Of a stretch of DNA of 64,000 bases, positions 55,467 to 64,000 are shown in pieces; within the stretch, counting starts at the first letter, position 1; each line of letters begins with the position of its first letter. This stretch comes from Kiloniellaceae bacterium. GTDB taxonomy: Bacteria; Pseudomonadota; Alphaproteobacteria; Kiloniellales; Kiloniellaceae. Under the pieces are notes generated by a model. The model ran no database searches, was not told where the DNA came from, and saw nothing but the letters and a program-made list of their open reading frames with translations. The position numbers and the translations under genes are program-made. Where the stretch lies: positions 1-64,000 of the forward strand of contig JAJFGK010000125.1 in assembly GCA_021776195.1 (NCBI GenBank). Reading direction: 5' to 3'.

Positions 55467-56804
55467 CTAATCCGCTTTCACTTGATCAATTGTGGCGAGT
55501 GAAGCGGTGGCGCGGTGACGCACGAAGTCGGCATGGACCCGGAGGTGATAGAGGTCGTCGGCGTAGGAAAGCGGGACGACGACCTGCTCGACCTCGTCCT
55601 GGAGACGATCGAGTTTGGCCAGGCCTTCGGCCTGTTTTTCGTCATCGTCGGTCCGGGCCGCCTCGTGCAAGACCGCCTCGACGGACCTCAGGTCCCGGTA
55701 CCAGCGGTAGATCCGGCGGCGCACCTGCCAGCGGTAGGTCGGTGGCGCGATGCGAATCAAAGGAATCAGCAGAGTCAGGACCGGCAGGATCAGGACCCAG
55801 GCCCGCTCGATCAGGCTCGCCGCCCAGAATGGCAGGACGCGCTTCAGGAAGCTCAGGCCGGATTCGAAGTAGCGCTCGGCCTCGGGGCTCAGGGGGAAGT
55901 CGACATTGAGCGGCGAGGGAAACTGGCCGGGATTCTGGAACAGCCCGGGCCCGCCGTGGATTTCCGCCGCCGCCATCATGACCAGATCGATCAAGGCCGG
56001 ATGCACGTCCTCGCGCGCCACCAGGGTGGCCAGGGGACTGAGCAGCGTGACGTCGCGCGCCGGCAGGTTCGCGCCCAGGTCGACCACGCCTTGGGGCAGC
56101 AGCACGCTGGAGATCGAAGGAAAACGCCGTTCGTAAGCCTGGGCGCGGTCGAAGGAGAACAGCTGGATGTCGGGCCGACGCAACAGGGACTTCAGGACTG
56201 GGCTCTCCTTGCCGGTCACCAGGAAGGCCGCATCGACCTGGCCCTCGAGCAGCGCGGCGATCGCCTCCGATCCACCCAGGTCTTCGATCTCGGTGCCCTG
56301 GCCATCGCCGTCGCCGAGGCCACTGGCGGCCAACAACTGCAGGGCGACGTGGCGCGTGCCGCTGCCCTCGGCGCCGATCGCCAGCCGCCCGCCCGCCAGC
56401 TCGACGAGGCGGCTTACCGGTACCTCGCCACGGGTGAAAACCCAAAGAGGTTCATAGTAGAGCGAGGCCAGCGCCACCAGTCCTGGAAAATCGGAAGTGC
56501 CGCCAACGCCGCTCTGGACAAAGGCGATATCGACCACCGCTTGGTCGGGCCTCGATTCGCCCACTGCCGCGAGGAGCCCGAGGTTCGCCACCGATCCCTC
56601 GGTCTCGACCAGGGTCACCGCGATGCCGTCGCGCGCCAGGATATCGCGAAAGCGCTGGCCAAAGGCGTGATAGGCACCCTCGGCGCTGCCGGTGGCGATA
56701 GTGAGCTGGCCGGGCGGCGCGGGGTCGACAAACTTGAAGGCGACGACAAACCCCAGCACCACCAGCAGGGCGGTCACGCCATAGACTTTGAACGCGTCCC
56801 TCAC
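55467..56804 (-). CDS. TAXI-type TRAP solute-binding protein with membrane anchors
   Basis: 445 residues. An N-terminal anchor (about 8-25) precedes the binding domain: LTIATGSAEGAYHAFGQRF is the TAXI signature opening, followed by FVQSGVGGTSDFPGLVALAS and ALLEGQVDAAFLVTGKES. A second hydrophobic segment (about 335-360, PFWAASLIERAWVLILPVLTLLIPLI) leads to a roughly 85-residue cytoplasmic helical tail. No TRAP membrane component gene (DctM fused type) is adjacent. Rather than a free periplasmic binding protein, it may be a membrane-tethered sensor or scaffold. Confidence 0.88.
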   Translation of the reverse strand: MRDAFKVYGVTALLVVLGFVVAFKFVDPAPPGQLTIATGSAEGAYHAFGQRFRDILARDGIAVTLVETEGSVANLGLLAAVGESRPDQAVVDIAFVQSGVGGTSDFPGLVALASLYYEPLWVFTRGEVPVSRLVELAGGRLAIGAEGSGTRHVALQLLAASGLGDGDGQGTEIEDLGGSEAIAALLEGQVDAAFLVTGKESPVLKSLLRRPDIQLFSFDRAQAYERRFPSISSVLLPQGVVDLGANLPARDVTLLSPLATLVAREDVHPALIDLVMMAAAEIHGGPGLFQNPGQFPSPLNVDFPLSPEAERYFESGLSFLKRVLPFWAASLIERAWVLILPVLTLLIPLIRIAPPTYRWQVRRRIYRWYRDLRSVEAVLHEAARTDDDEKQAEGLAKLDRLQDEVEQVVVPLSYADDLYHLRVHADFVRHRATASLATIDQVKAD

Positions 56805-56895
56805 GCCAAACTCCCCCCGTTGCTCGTTTTGAGAGATTTTAGATCAGTTCTTGCTCTTGCGGAACCAACGTGGCGCTTCGAGGGGCCACAGGGCA

Positions 56896-56932
56896 ACAAA
56901 AAGAAAACCCCGGTCCGTTCCCGGCCGGGGTT
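56896..56932 (-). terminator. Rho-independent terminator of the F0 ATP synthase operon
   Basis: On the minus strand AACCCCGG (56932-56925) and CCGGGGTT (56913-56906) form an 8-bp stem, followed by TTCTTTTTGTT. This is a classical terminator for the atp operon, whose last stop codon is 32 bp before it. Confidence 0.85.
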
Positions 56933-56963
56933 CGCAAACATCACGCGGGATGGCCTGCGGCGG

Positions 56964-57446
56964 TCAGTGGAGCTTGCCCTGGAGTTCCTTGATCGACTGG
57001 TCGACCAGGTCGCCGGCCTTGGCCTCGTCGATCGAGTCGGCGAGGATTTTGCCGGTCGCGGCAATGGCGATATCGACGGCCCGGGCGCGGACCTCCTGCA
57101 GGGCCTTGGCTTCGGCCTGGGCGATCTTTTCGACCGCGGCCAGTTCGCGCCGCCGCAGAACCTCGGTCAGGTCCACGGCCGCCTGGTCTTGCAGACGCTG
57201 GGCCTCTTCCTTGGCGTGGGCCAGCATGGCCTCGGCCTCGCTCGCCGCCTCGCTTTGCAGGCGCTTGTACTCGGCCAGCATCTTCTGCGCTTCCTCGCGC
57301 AGATGGACGGCCTCGTCGAGTTCCTGACGAATACGCTCGGCGCGGGCATCGAGCCCGCCGGTGATGGCCTTCCACGCGGGCTTAAAAACCGCCGCGACAA
57401 AGATGACGAAGGCGACCGCCACCCAGAAAGTCGGATCATAAAACAT
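56964..57446 (-). CDS. atpF: F0 ATP synthase subunit b
   Basis: 160 residues. One N-terminal helix (about 7-25, FWVAVAFVIFVAAVFKPAW) is followed by a long charged coiled coil that forms the outer stalk with b'. The start ATG 57446 overlaps the stop of b' (TGATG), so translation is coupled and the two subunits are made in equal amounts. It is the last gene of the operon, followed by the terminator. Confidence 0.94.
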   Translation of the reverse strand: MFYDPTFWVAVAFVIFVAAVFKPAWKAITGGLDARAERIRQELDEAVHLREEAQKMLAEYKRLQSEAASEAEAMLAHAKEEAQRLQDQAAVDLTEVLRRRELAAVEKIAQAEAKALQEVRARAVDIAIAATGKILADSIDEAKAGDLVDQSIKELQGKLH

Positions 57447-57937
57447 CAGCTCTCGCCCCCGCCACTGGTCGAAATCGCGGCCCTGACACTGGCATCGTCG
57501 GGTCGGACGCCGATCAACTTGGCGGTCGCGGCGCTGACCGCTTCGGCCACGGTGTCGTCGAGGTTCGACAGAGCAGCGTTCTGGGCCGTGGCGATGCGTT
57601 GTTCCGCCTCGGTCAACTGCTGCGCCAGCTTGCGGGACAGCACGGCGCCCTGCGCGCTGGCCTCGGCTTTCATTTCCTCCTGGGCCTGGCGGATCACGGC
57701 CTGGGCATCGGCGCGCGATTGAGCCTGGAGTTTCTCGTAATCGGCCAGCACCTTTTCGGCCTCGGTCTTACGCTCGCCGGCGATTTCCAGGTCGTCGTCG
57801 ATCTTGCCCTGACGGGCCTCCAGAACCTCGCCAATGCGCGGGATCGCCGCCCTGACCACGAAGAAGTAGAGCGGTACGAAGGTCACCACCAGCCAAAAGA
57901 GCTGGGACCCATAGGTGCTGATATCGAGCTGCGGCAT
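57446..57937 (-). CDS. atpG: F0 ATP synthase subunit b'
   Basis: 163 residues. MPQLDISTYGSQLFWLVVTF opens the chain, with a membrane helix at about 10-30 and then a coiled coil with VLADYEKLQAQSRADAQAV. The presence of two diverged b subunits (b and b') side by side is typical of alphaproteobacteria and photosynthetic bacteria. ATG 57937. It lies 70 bp after atpE. (Here atpG means b', not the gamma subunit.). Confidence 0.93.
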   Translation of the reverse strand: MPQLDISTYGSQLFWLVVTFVPLYFFVVRAAIPRIGEVLEARQGKIDDDLEIAGERKTEAEKVLADYEKLQAQSRADAQAVIRQAQEEMKAEASAQGAVLSRKLAQQLTEAEQRIATAQNAALSNLDDTVAEAVSAATAKLIGVRPDDASVRAAISTSGGGES

Positions 57938-58007
57938 AGGAACGCCTCCCGGCGCGGGTCGTCGCGCTGTCGTACGCGGCCCCCAAACCAGGGAGCCGCG
58001 GCCGGTT

Positions 58008-58232
58008 CTAGCCGAAGAGAATCAGGAGCGCGATCACCAGGGCGAAGAGCGCGATGGCTTCCACCAGGGCGAAGCCCAGCATGGTCATGGTGAAGACCTC
58101 GCCGCGCGCTGCCGGATTGCGGCCGACCGCCACGATGAAGGACGAAAAGATATTGCCGATACCGATACCCGACCCGATCACGCCGATCACGGCGAGGCCG
58201 GCGCCGATGACTTTTGCCGCTTCTAATTCCAT
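58008..58232 (-). CDS. atpE: F0 ATP synthase subunit c
   Basis: 74 residues: two membrane helices with the GSGIGIG packing motif in helix 1, the polar loop VGRNPAARGE and the proton-binding carboxylate Glu58 in FALVEAIALFAL on helix 2. The lack of the Gln/Ser sodium ligand set indicates a proton ring. ATG 58232; 53 bp separate it from atpB. Confidence 0.96.
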   Translation of the reverse strand: MELEAAKVIGAGLAVIGVIGSGIGIGNIFSSFIVAVGRNPAARGEVFTMTMLGFALVEAIALFALVIALLILFG

Positions 58233-58285
58233 GGTTCCCGTTCCTCTTGCTTGATGGGAGTTGCCCCTGCCTCCGCCCGCCGGTC

Positions 58286-59026
58286 TCAGTGCAGGTGGAG
58301 CGCGTCGTTGATGTAAAGACAGGTGAGAATCGCAAAGACGTAAGCCTGGAGGAAGGCGATCAGGATCTCCAGACCGGTCAGAGCGACCACGAGGGAGAGC
58401 GGCAAGACGCCGAACACACCCATGACACCGATAAAGCCGGCGATCACCTTCAAAAGGGTGTGTCCAGCCAGCATGTTAGCGAAAAGCCGCACCGAGAGCG
58501 AGATCGGGCGAGACAGATAGGAGATGATCTCGATCGGGATCAGCAGCGGCCACATGGCAATGGGGGCACCGGGCGGCACGAAAAAGCTGAAGAAGTGCAG
58601 CCCGTGCTTGGCGATCGCCAGGATCGTCACGCCGACGAAGACCAGAGACGCGAGAGCGAAGGTCACGATGATGTGGCTGGTGAAGGTAAAGCTGTAGGGC
58701 ACCATGCCCAGCAGGTTGCCGACCAGAATGAACATGAAGAGCGTGAAGACGATGGGGAAGTACTTGCGCCCCTCCGGCCCCACGGTGTCCCTGATCAGCC
58801 CGGCGATAAACTCATAGGAGAGCTCGGCCATCGACTGCCAGCGTCCCGGCACCAGGGCGCCGCGCTTCATCGACAGGGACAGGAAACCGGTCGCCAGCGC
58901 CAGCGCGATGACCATGAAGAGAGATGAATTGGTGAAGGAAAGATCCAGGCCGCCGAGCTTGAGCGGCACCAGGCTATGGATCTCGAACTGCTCCAGGGGA
59001 CTGTGCTTTGCCGCGTCGCCTGCCAT
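58286..59026 (-). CDS. atpB: F0 ATP synthase subunit a
   Basis: 246 residues with five to six helices. The essential Arg is in SVRLFANMLAGHTLLKVI, followed by EILIAFLQAYVFAILTCLYI near the C-terminus, which forms the half-channels. MAGDAAKHSPLEQFEIHSLV is a typical alphaproteobacterial opening. ATG 59026 lies 59 bp after the atpI stop. Confidence 0.96.
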   Translation of the reverse strand: MAGDAAKHSPLEQFEIHSLVPLKLGGLDLSFTNSSLFMVIALALATGFLSLSMKRGALVPGRWQSMAELSYEFIAGLIRDTVGPEGRKYFPIVFTLFMFILVGNLLGMVPYSFTFTSHIIVTFALASLVFVGVTILAIAKHGLHFFSFFVPPGAPIAMWPLLIPIEIISYLSRPISLSVRLFANMLAGHTLLKVIAGFIGVMGVFGVLPLSLVVALTGLEILIAFLQAYVFAILTCLYINDALHLH

Positions 59027-59085
59027 CTGTTCCCCCGTTTCCCCTTACCCTGGCAAGCGACCCTCTCGAACCGCCCGCCGCCGGT

Positions 59086-59433
59086 CTAGTCTTCCGGCCG
59101 CTTGTCTTCTTGTTCGGCCGGTCGATATCCGACCGCGCCGCCCAAGTTATTCATGACCCGGAAGACGTTCATGATTCCCGCGGCCGACCCCAGAAGGAAG
59201 AAGACCAGCAACAACCAAGGTGTCGTCCCGAGCCACCGATCGAGCAGATACCCGATACCGACCCCAACAATCAACGCCGCCACCAGCTCCACGCCGATCC
59301 GCAGCGCGAGAGAAAGACCCTGGCCACGCTCGTCCCGGCGTTTCTGGCGCGCGGTGCCGTCGCGTCGTTCCTGCGCCAGACGCAACTTCTCGTCCAGTAC
59401 ATCCAGGGAGGTGGGTGGTCGCTTGTCCGTCAT
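59086..59433 (-). CDS. atpI: ATP synthase protein I (AtpI)
   Basis: 115 residues. A charged N-terminal part (LDEKLRLAQERRDGTARQ) is followed by two helices (about 45-65 and 72-92), the second with LLLVFFLLGSAAGIMNVFRV. This is the AtpI/AtpR type that helps ring assembly or Mg uptake. ATG 59433 has only a weak ribosome site. First gene of the F0 operon atpI-B-E-F'-F; the F1 genes must be elsewhere, as in most alphaproteobacteria. Confidence 0.9.
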   Translation of the reverse strand: MTDKRPPTSLDVLDEKLRLAQERRDGTARQKRRDERGQGLSLALRIGVELVAALIVGVGIGYLLDRWLGTTPWLLLVFFLLGSAAGIMNVFRVMNNLGGAVGYRPAEQEDKRPED

Positions 59434-59516
59434 GGCGCCCGGCCCGCCGTCCCCGCCCGTGTTGCCCCCGTCGCCCGGCCCGTCAAAAGGTGGCGGCCAA
59501 GCCCGAAGTCGCGCGC

Positions 59517-59545
59517 ACATTATGGAAGCGCACTATCCCTGTCAA
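59517..59545 (-). promoter_or_regulatory. Strong sigma70-type promoter of the F0 operon
   Basis: On the minus strand TTGACA (59545-59540), a 17-nt spacer and TAATGT (59522-59517) give a near-consensus promoter, 84 bp before the atpI start. It is the best promoter match in the window. Confidence 0.75.
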
Positions 59546-59609
59546 GGCGCGCCAAGGGAAATTCCCCGGCCATCCCGGACCCCGTGAAAGGCAAGGAAAC
59601 CGGGCCTTT

Positions 59610-62600
59610 TCAGCCGGTATCGCGCAGGCTTTCGGCGGCGTCGAGATTGACCGAGACGAGCTGGCTGACACCGCGCTCTCCCATGGTCACACCGTAGAGT
59701 CGGTCGACCCGCGCCATGGTCATGCGATGGTGCGTGATGATGACAAAACGGGTCGAGGTCGAGTGGCAAAGTTCCTCGACCAGCGTGCAGAGGCGATCGA
59801 CATTGGCATCGTCGAGCGGCGCGTCGACCTCGTCCAGCACACAGATCGGCGCCGGGTTGGTGAGGAAGACCGCGAACAGGAGCGACAGCGCCGTCAGGGC
59901 CTGCTCGCCGCCAGACAGCAGGGACATGACCTGCAGGCGCTTGCCGGGCGGGCTGGCCATGATTTCGAGGCCGGCCTCCAGGGGATCCTCGGCCTCGGTC
60001 AGCTGAAGGTAGGCCCGCCCGCCGCCGAACAGACGGACGAAAAGCTCGGTGAAGTGGCTGTTGACCTTCTCGAAGGCCTCCAGCAGCAGGGTGCGGCCCT
60101 CGCGATTGAGCCGCCCGATGGCTTGGCGCAGCTTGGCGATGGCCGAGATCAGGTCGCCGCGTTCGTTCTGCAGCCCGATGATCTGCTGGTTCAGCTCCTC
60201 GGCCTCGGCCTCGGCGCGCAGGTTGACCGGGCCGATGTTCTCGCGCTCGCGGATCAGGCGCTCCAGTTTGGTTTCGGCTTCGAGCTGCGGTGCCAGGCCC
60301 TTGTCGGGGTCGATCTCGGCGACCTGAAGCACATCGTCGAGACGGCAACCGAGCTTCTCGCGGACCTTCTGGGTGGTCTGGGCCAACCGCTCGTCGGCCT
60401 GTTCGCGCAGGGCCTCGGCGCGAATCCGTTCCTCGCGGGCGCCGGCCAGGGCCTGCTCGGCGGCGCGCAGGGCACGGTCGGCCACGGCTTGACGTTCTTC
60501 GCCCAGGACCAGTCGGTCGCCGGCCTCGCGCCGAGTCGCCTCGGCGCTCTCGACCTGTTGGGCGAGCGCCTCGCGCTGGTTCGTCAGGACATCGGGGCGT
60601 GCCTTCAGTTCGGCGATCTCGGCCTGGAGCGCGGCGGCGCGTTCCTCCAGCTCGGCCAGTTGCTGTCGCGTTCCGGCAAGCCTTGCTTCCCAGGATCCAC
60701 GCTCCTCGGCGATCGCGGCCAGGCGGGTCTGCCGGGTCTTGGCCTCGCCCAGAAGGCGGCCGAGGCGGCCGCGCAGCTCCGACAGCAGACCCCGTGCTTC
60801 GGCCAGCGTGCCCCGTTCCTGGGCTGACTTTTCTCTCGCCGCCGCCAGATCGGGCAAGGTCGCCCGCTCGCTACGCGCCGCCTCCAGGCGTTCCTCGGCC
60901 TCGGCCTGTTCGCCGGCGAGCCGGCCTTCGTTTTCTCCCAGTGCCGTCAGGCGCGAGCGAACCGCGGCCATCTGCTGGGCCAGGGCGCCATGTTCCTTGC
61001 GCGCTTCGTCGATGCGCGCGAAGAGTCCGTCGAGCGAACTGCGGGCCTGACTTTCCGCCTCGCCGGCTTCGGCCGCCGCCACGGCCTTGGCCTGCTGTTC
61101 GGCGCGGGCCTCGGCCAGCACGACGTTGGCGGCGGCAAGTTCGCGCTCGAGCTCTTCCAGACGATTGCGTTGGGTCAGGCGCTGGGCCGAGGCGGTTGGC
61201 GCATCGGCCTTGGCGGCGAAGCCATCCCAGCGCCAAAGGGCGCCATCGCGGGTGACCAGGCGCTGGCCGGGCGCCAGCGCGTCCTGGAGCGCCCGGCCGG
61301 TTTTTTCGTCATCGACAATGCCGATCTGCGACAACCGGCGCTGCAGGGTCTCCGGGCCCTTGACCTTGGCGGCCAGGGGCAGAGCACCGGCGGGCAGGGC
61401 CGGCGGCGTGCCGAAGGGCGGTAGGGTTTCCCAATGGACCGGCGCGGCCTCGTCGCTGGAGGCGGCCAGGTCGTCGCCCAGCGCGGCGCCCAGCGCGGTC
61501 TCGAAACCGGCGGTCACCTTCACGGCGTCGATCAGGGGCGGCCAGATATCCGCATTGCCGATCTCCAGCAGCTTGGCCAGGGCCGCGGCCTCGGCCCGCA
61601 GCTGGCCGGCGGCTTCCTCGCGGGCGCGCAGCAAGCTATCGCTTTCCTGCAGGGCGGCGCGGCGCTCGGCCAAGGTCTCGCGTGCCGCCTCCAGCTCCCG
61701 ACGGGTGCTGTCGAGGGCGGCTTCCTGGGCCTCCAACTCGCTGCTGGCGGCACTCAGCGATTGCTCCTCGGCGGCCTTGGCCTCGAGTTCCTGGCGTTGC
61801 CGGGCCAGGGTTTCGCGCTGGCCGGTCAGGGAGACGAGGCGGCGCTCCTGCTGCTCGATCGCCTCGTCCAGGGATCGCGCGCGGCTGTCGTCGGCGGCGA
61901 TCTGCGAGGTCAGGCGGCTCAGGGCCTCTTCGCGCTGTTCGACGGCGGCACCGGCGCTCTCGCACTCGGTCTCCAGGCCTTGCCGTGTCTCTTCGAAGCC
62001 GAGCTCGGCGGCGCTCAGCGTGGCCTCTTCCTCGCCCAGGCGGGCCAGGGCCCGCTCGGCGTCTTCCAGGTTGCCCTTGCCGCGGCCGCGGTCGGCCTCG
62101 AGCTGACGCAGGCGGGCCTCGGCGGCGGCCATCTCCTGTTTGGCCCGCTCGATCTCGCGGTCCAGGCTTTCACGGTCGAGCAGCAGACGCTGCAGCGCGG
62201 CGGCGGCCTCGGCCTCGCTCTGGCGCAGGTCCGGCAGGACGGCGGCAGCCTCGGCCTGTTCGCCGGCGGCCGCGGCGCCGAGTTCGGTCTGGGCGACGAC
62301 CGCCTCTTCGGCGGTCTTGAAGACCTCGCGCGCGCGCGCCTGCCCGGCCCGGCCCTCTTCGGCCTCATGGTGCAGCAGAATCGCTTCCAGACGGCGGATC
62401 TGGGCATTGATGTTGCGATAGCGAACCGCCTGGCGCGCCTGTTTCTTCAGCGCCTGGAGCTGCGACTCCATGGTTGCGATCACATCGTCGAGACGCTCCA
62501 GGTTGGTTTCCGCCGCGCGCAGCCTGAGCTCGGTTTCGTGGCGCCGGGAATGCAGCCCGGTGATGCCGGCGGCTTCCTCCAGCAGGCCGCGGCGGTCCGT

Positions 62601-63074
62601 CGGCTTGGCGTTGATGATCGCGCCGACCCGGCCCTGGCTCACCATGGCGGTCGACTGCGCGCCGCTGGCCAGATCGGCGAAGAGGAGCTGCACGTCCTTG
62701 GCGCGCACCTCCTTGCCGTTGGCCCGGTAGTTCGAGCCCTGGCCGCGGGTGATGCGGCGAACGATCTCGATCTCGTCCTGGTCGTTGAACTGAGCGGGGG
62801 CCGAGCGGTCGCTGTTGTCCATCAGCAAGGTGACGTCGGCCAGATTGCGCGACGGGCGCGAGGCCGTGCCGGAGAAGATGACATCGTCCATCTCGCCGCC
62901 GCGCATGCGCTTGGCCGAGGCTTCGCCCATGACCCAGCGCAGGGCCTCGACGAGATTGGACTTGCCGCAGCCGTTGGGCCCGACAATGCCGGTCATGCCA
63001 AGATCGATACGCAGATCCGTCGGTTCGACGAAGGATTTAAAGCCGCTCAGGCGGAGGCTCGTGAATTGAACCAA
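59610..63074 (-). CDS. smc: Chromosome segregation protein SMC
   Basis: 1154 residues. SMC forms the ring-shaped condensin ATPase. Walker A is IVGPNGCGKSNLVEALRWVM (N-terminal), the signature LSGGEQALTALSLLF and Walker B CVLDEVDAPLDDANVDRL are near the C-terminus, and two Ala/Glu/Arg-rich coiled coils flank a hinge at about 510-640 (ALGDDLAAS onward). The start is TTG at 63074 (VQFTSLRLSGFKSF follows), with GAGGGGAAG upstream; no ATG is available near. The DsbA-like gene lies 82 bp upstream, a common alphaproteobacterial order. ScpA/ScpB are not in the window. Confidence 0.96.
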   Translation of the reverse strand: MVQFTSLRLSGFKSFVEPTDLRIDLGMTGIVGPNGCGKSNLVEALRWVMGEASAKRMRGGEMDDVIFSGTASRPSRNLADVTLLMDNSDRSAPAQFNDQDEIEIVRRITRGQGSNYRANGKEVRAKDVQLLFADLASGAQSTAMVSQGRVGAIINAKPTDRRGLLEEAAGITGLHSRRHETELRLRAAETNLERLDDVIATMESQLQALKKQARQAVRYRNINAQIRRLEAILLHHEAEEGRAGQARAREVFKTAEEAVVAQTELGAAAAGEQAEAAAVLPDLRQSEAEAAAALQRLLLDRESLDREIERAKQEMAAAEARLRQLEADRGRGKGNLEDAERALARLGEEEATLSAAELGFEETRQGLETECESAGAAVEQREEALSRLTSQIAADDSRARSLDEAIEQQERRLVSLTGQRETLARQRQELEAKAAEEQSLSAASSELEAQEAALDSTRRELEAARETLAERRAALQESDSLLRAREEAAGQLRAEAAALAKLLEIGNADIWPPLIDAVKVTAGFETALGAALGDDLAASSDEAAPVHWETLPPFGTPPALPAGALPLAAKVKGPETLQRRLSQIGIVDDEKTGRALQDALAPGQRLVTRDGALWRWDGFAAKADAPTASAQRLTQRNRLEELERELAAANVVLAEARAEQQAKAVAAAEAGEAESQARSSLDGLFARIDEARKEHGALAQQMAAVRSRLTALGENEGRLAGEQAEAEERLEAARSERATLPDLAAAREKSAQERGTLAEARGLLSELRGRLGRLLGEAKTRQTRLAAIAEERGSWEARLAGTRQQLAELEERAAALQAEIAELKARPDVLTNQREALAQQVESAEATRREAGDRLVLGEERQAVADRALRAAEQALAGAREERIRAEALREQADERLAQTTQKVREKLGCRLDDVLQVAEIDPDKGLAPQLEAETKLERLIRERENIGPVNLRAEAEAEELNQQIIGLQNERGDLISAIAKLRQAIGRLNREGRTLLLEAFEKVNSHFTELFVRLFGGGRAYLQLTEAEDPLEAGLEIMASPPGKRLQVMSLLSGGEQALTALSLLFAVFLTNPAPICVLDEVDAPLDDANVDRLCTLVEELCHSTSTRFVIITHHRMTMARVDRLYGVTMGERGVSQLVSVNLDAAESLRDTG

Positions 63075-63156
63075 GCTCTTGTCTTCCCCTCACATTCCGC
63101 CCGGATTGGGGCCGGGCTCGGATCGCGTCGGGATCCTCGCACCGGCCGCGGGCGAC

Positions 63157-63792
63157 CTAGGATCCCTCGCCTTCCACCTCTTTCAGGAAGGCGTCGAGTT
63201 TTTCGAAGGATACGGCGCCCGTCACTTTCTTACCGTTGACCACCAGGCTGGGCGTCGAGTTGATCTCAAATTGTTCGGCCGCCTCCTTGCGCTGCAGCAG
63301 GATGGCGGTCAGCACCTCCTCGTCGTTCAGGCAGGCGCGGGCCTCGCCTTCGCTGAGGCCGGCTTGCTTGCCGAGCGCGGTCAGGGATTTCAAGGGATCC
63401 GGCGAGCGCGACCACTGGGCCTGGGTCGTGAACAGCAAATCGAGGAAGCCGAAATAGCGGTCCTCCGCCATGCACTCGGCCAGGCCCGAGGCCCTAAGCG
63501 CCACGGCATCGAGCGGGAAATGCCGGAACACCACGCGCGCCTTGCCGCTGTCGACCCAGGCGCTCTTCAACTGCGGCAGAATGTCGGCGTGGAAGGAGGC
63601 ACAGTGCGGACAGGTCATCGAGGCGTACTCGACGATCGTGATCGCCGCGTCGGCGTTGCCCATGATGCGCTCGTCCGCGCCGATATCCATCGCTTCGGCC
63701 CGCGCCTGGCGTGGCGCAGCCAGCGTCGCAAACGAGCCGCCCAGTCCGGCCAAAAGGCCCATACCCAACAGGATGTTCCGTCGTTTCATCAT
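63157..63792 (-). CDS. DsbA-family thiol oxidoreductase (thioredoxin fold)
   Basis: 211 residues. A Tat/Sec-like signal (MMKRRNILLGMGLLAGLGG, ending in AAPRQARA) exports a thioredoxin-fold domain with the active site YASMTCPHCASFH (Cys-x2-Cys) and the cis-Pro in INSTPSLVVNGKKV. It should oxidise or isomerise protein disulfides in the periplasm. RRNILLGMG with the double Arg could direct it to Tat. ATG 63792 or the next ATG (63789). It is probably transcribed with smc. Confidence 0.93.
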   Translation of the reverse strand: MMKRRNILLGMGLLAGLGGSFATLAAPRQARAEAMDIGADERIMGNADAAITIVEYASMTCPHCASFHADILPQLKSAWVDSGKARVVFRHFPLDAVALRASGLAECMAEDRYFGFLDLLFTTQAQWSRSPDPLKSLTALGKQAGLSEGEARACLNDEEVLTAILLQRKEAAEQFEINSTPSLVVNGKKVTGAVSFEKLDAFLKEVEGEGS

Positions 63793-63935
63793 TCACCTAC
63801 CATATTTTGTGCATGCTATGGATTCGACCGCGCGAAGACAAGCGCGAGTTATTCACAGGTTCGACCCGCCGATGGGGCCTGTTTCCTGCTCTCCTGACCC
63901 CGAGTAGAGCCGTTCTTTGTGGCGGATTCGAGGCA

Positions 63936-64000
63936 TCAGCCGCCATTCCGGGAGCCGCCATTCCGGGAGCCGCCCGCCCGGGCGGCCCGGCCGTAGAAGG
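63936..64000 (-). other. Right edge: open frame that may be the end of an upstream gene
   Basis: Reading from the right edge on the minus strand, one frame is open until TGA (63938-63936) and would end in a Gly/Arg/Ser tail (RAARAGGSRNGGSRNGG). In other alphaproteobacteria a mutY or DUF721 gene often precedes the DsbA-smc pair, but nothing visible proves this. The 140 bp between here and the DsbA-like gene show no feature. Confidence 0.25.
63939..63974. repeat. 15-bp tandem repeat, 2.4 copies
   Basis: GCCGCCATTCCGGGA occurs at 63939-63953 and 63954-63968 exactly, followed by a partial third copy GCCGCC. If the edge frame is coding, it gives a repeated Gly-Gly-Ser-Arg-Asn tail. Confidence 0.9.

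Overview
The window is a gene-dense, high-GC chromosomal segment with the gene order of an alphaproteobacterium, most probably of the Rhodospirillales/Kiloniellales group. The grounds are the order tldD / ctaC-ctaD-ctaB-coxF-ctaG-ctaE-DUF983-SURF1, the neighbours ubiA-rsmE-gshA, smc next to a DsbA-like gene, an F0-only atpI-B-E-F'-F operon, the alphaproteobacterial families DUF4170, DUF2336, DUF983 and HspQ, and two perfect CtrA-type boxes (TTAA-N7-TTAA). I see no rRNA, tRNA, CRISPR array, transposase or plasmid function. The species is inferred only from gene order and family content.

Layout. 1-10 kb: an NfeD/SPFH membrane pair (cut by the left edge), DUF4170, a divergent gamma-glutamylcyclotransferase-like protein, two tandem COG3897-type methyltransferases that overlap ubiA, then rsmE and gshA on the other strand, an AsmA-like protein behind a CtrA box, a single-domain response regulator, hspQ and tag. 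10-25 kb: an overlooked DUF3012 mini-lipoprotein, tldD, and the cytochrome aa3 oxidase operon with its assembly factors (heme O synthase, CoxF, Cox11, SURF1), running on into an M32 carboxypeptidase, an aldo/keto reductase, thrC, an M16 peptidase and a GNAT. 25-31 kb: a chemoreceptor with a duplicated sensor, a LysE exporter, a FAD amine/amino-acid oxidase, small genes, and a protein that reads as three RidA folds in one chain.

31-36 kb: a tightly packed four-gene operon (P-loop NTPase, one-chain ABC exporter, histidine kinase, OmpR-type regulator) preceded by an 11-bp-period direct repeat that suits an OmpR-type regulator. I regard this as the best candidate for an undescribed system; its substrate is unknown. 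36-43 kb: YqgE, a ScsB/DsbD-like thiol reductase, a peroxiredoxin, ispH-thrB-rnhA, a double CDGSH protein and a lipoprotein. 43-50 kb: an orphan molybdenum hydroxylase large subunit with no ordinary start codon, DUF2336 behind a CtrA box, a GH19 endolysin-like enzyme and sdaA. 49.7-54.2 kb: gcvT-gcvH-gcvP (glycine cleavage, functionally next to serine deaminase). 54-64 kb: an EamA permease, a TAXI-type binding protein with membrane anchors, the F0 ATP synthase operon with a near-consensus promoter and a classical terminator, smc and a DsbA-family thiol oxidoreductase.

Recurring themes are respiration and energy (aa3 oxidase, F0), thiol/glutathione chemistry (gshA, GGCT-like, ScsB-like, DsbA-like, peroxiredoxin), one-carbon/serine/threonine metabolism, and short 15-20 bp tandem duplications at several sites, some of them in-frame inside genes.
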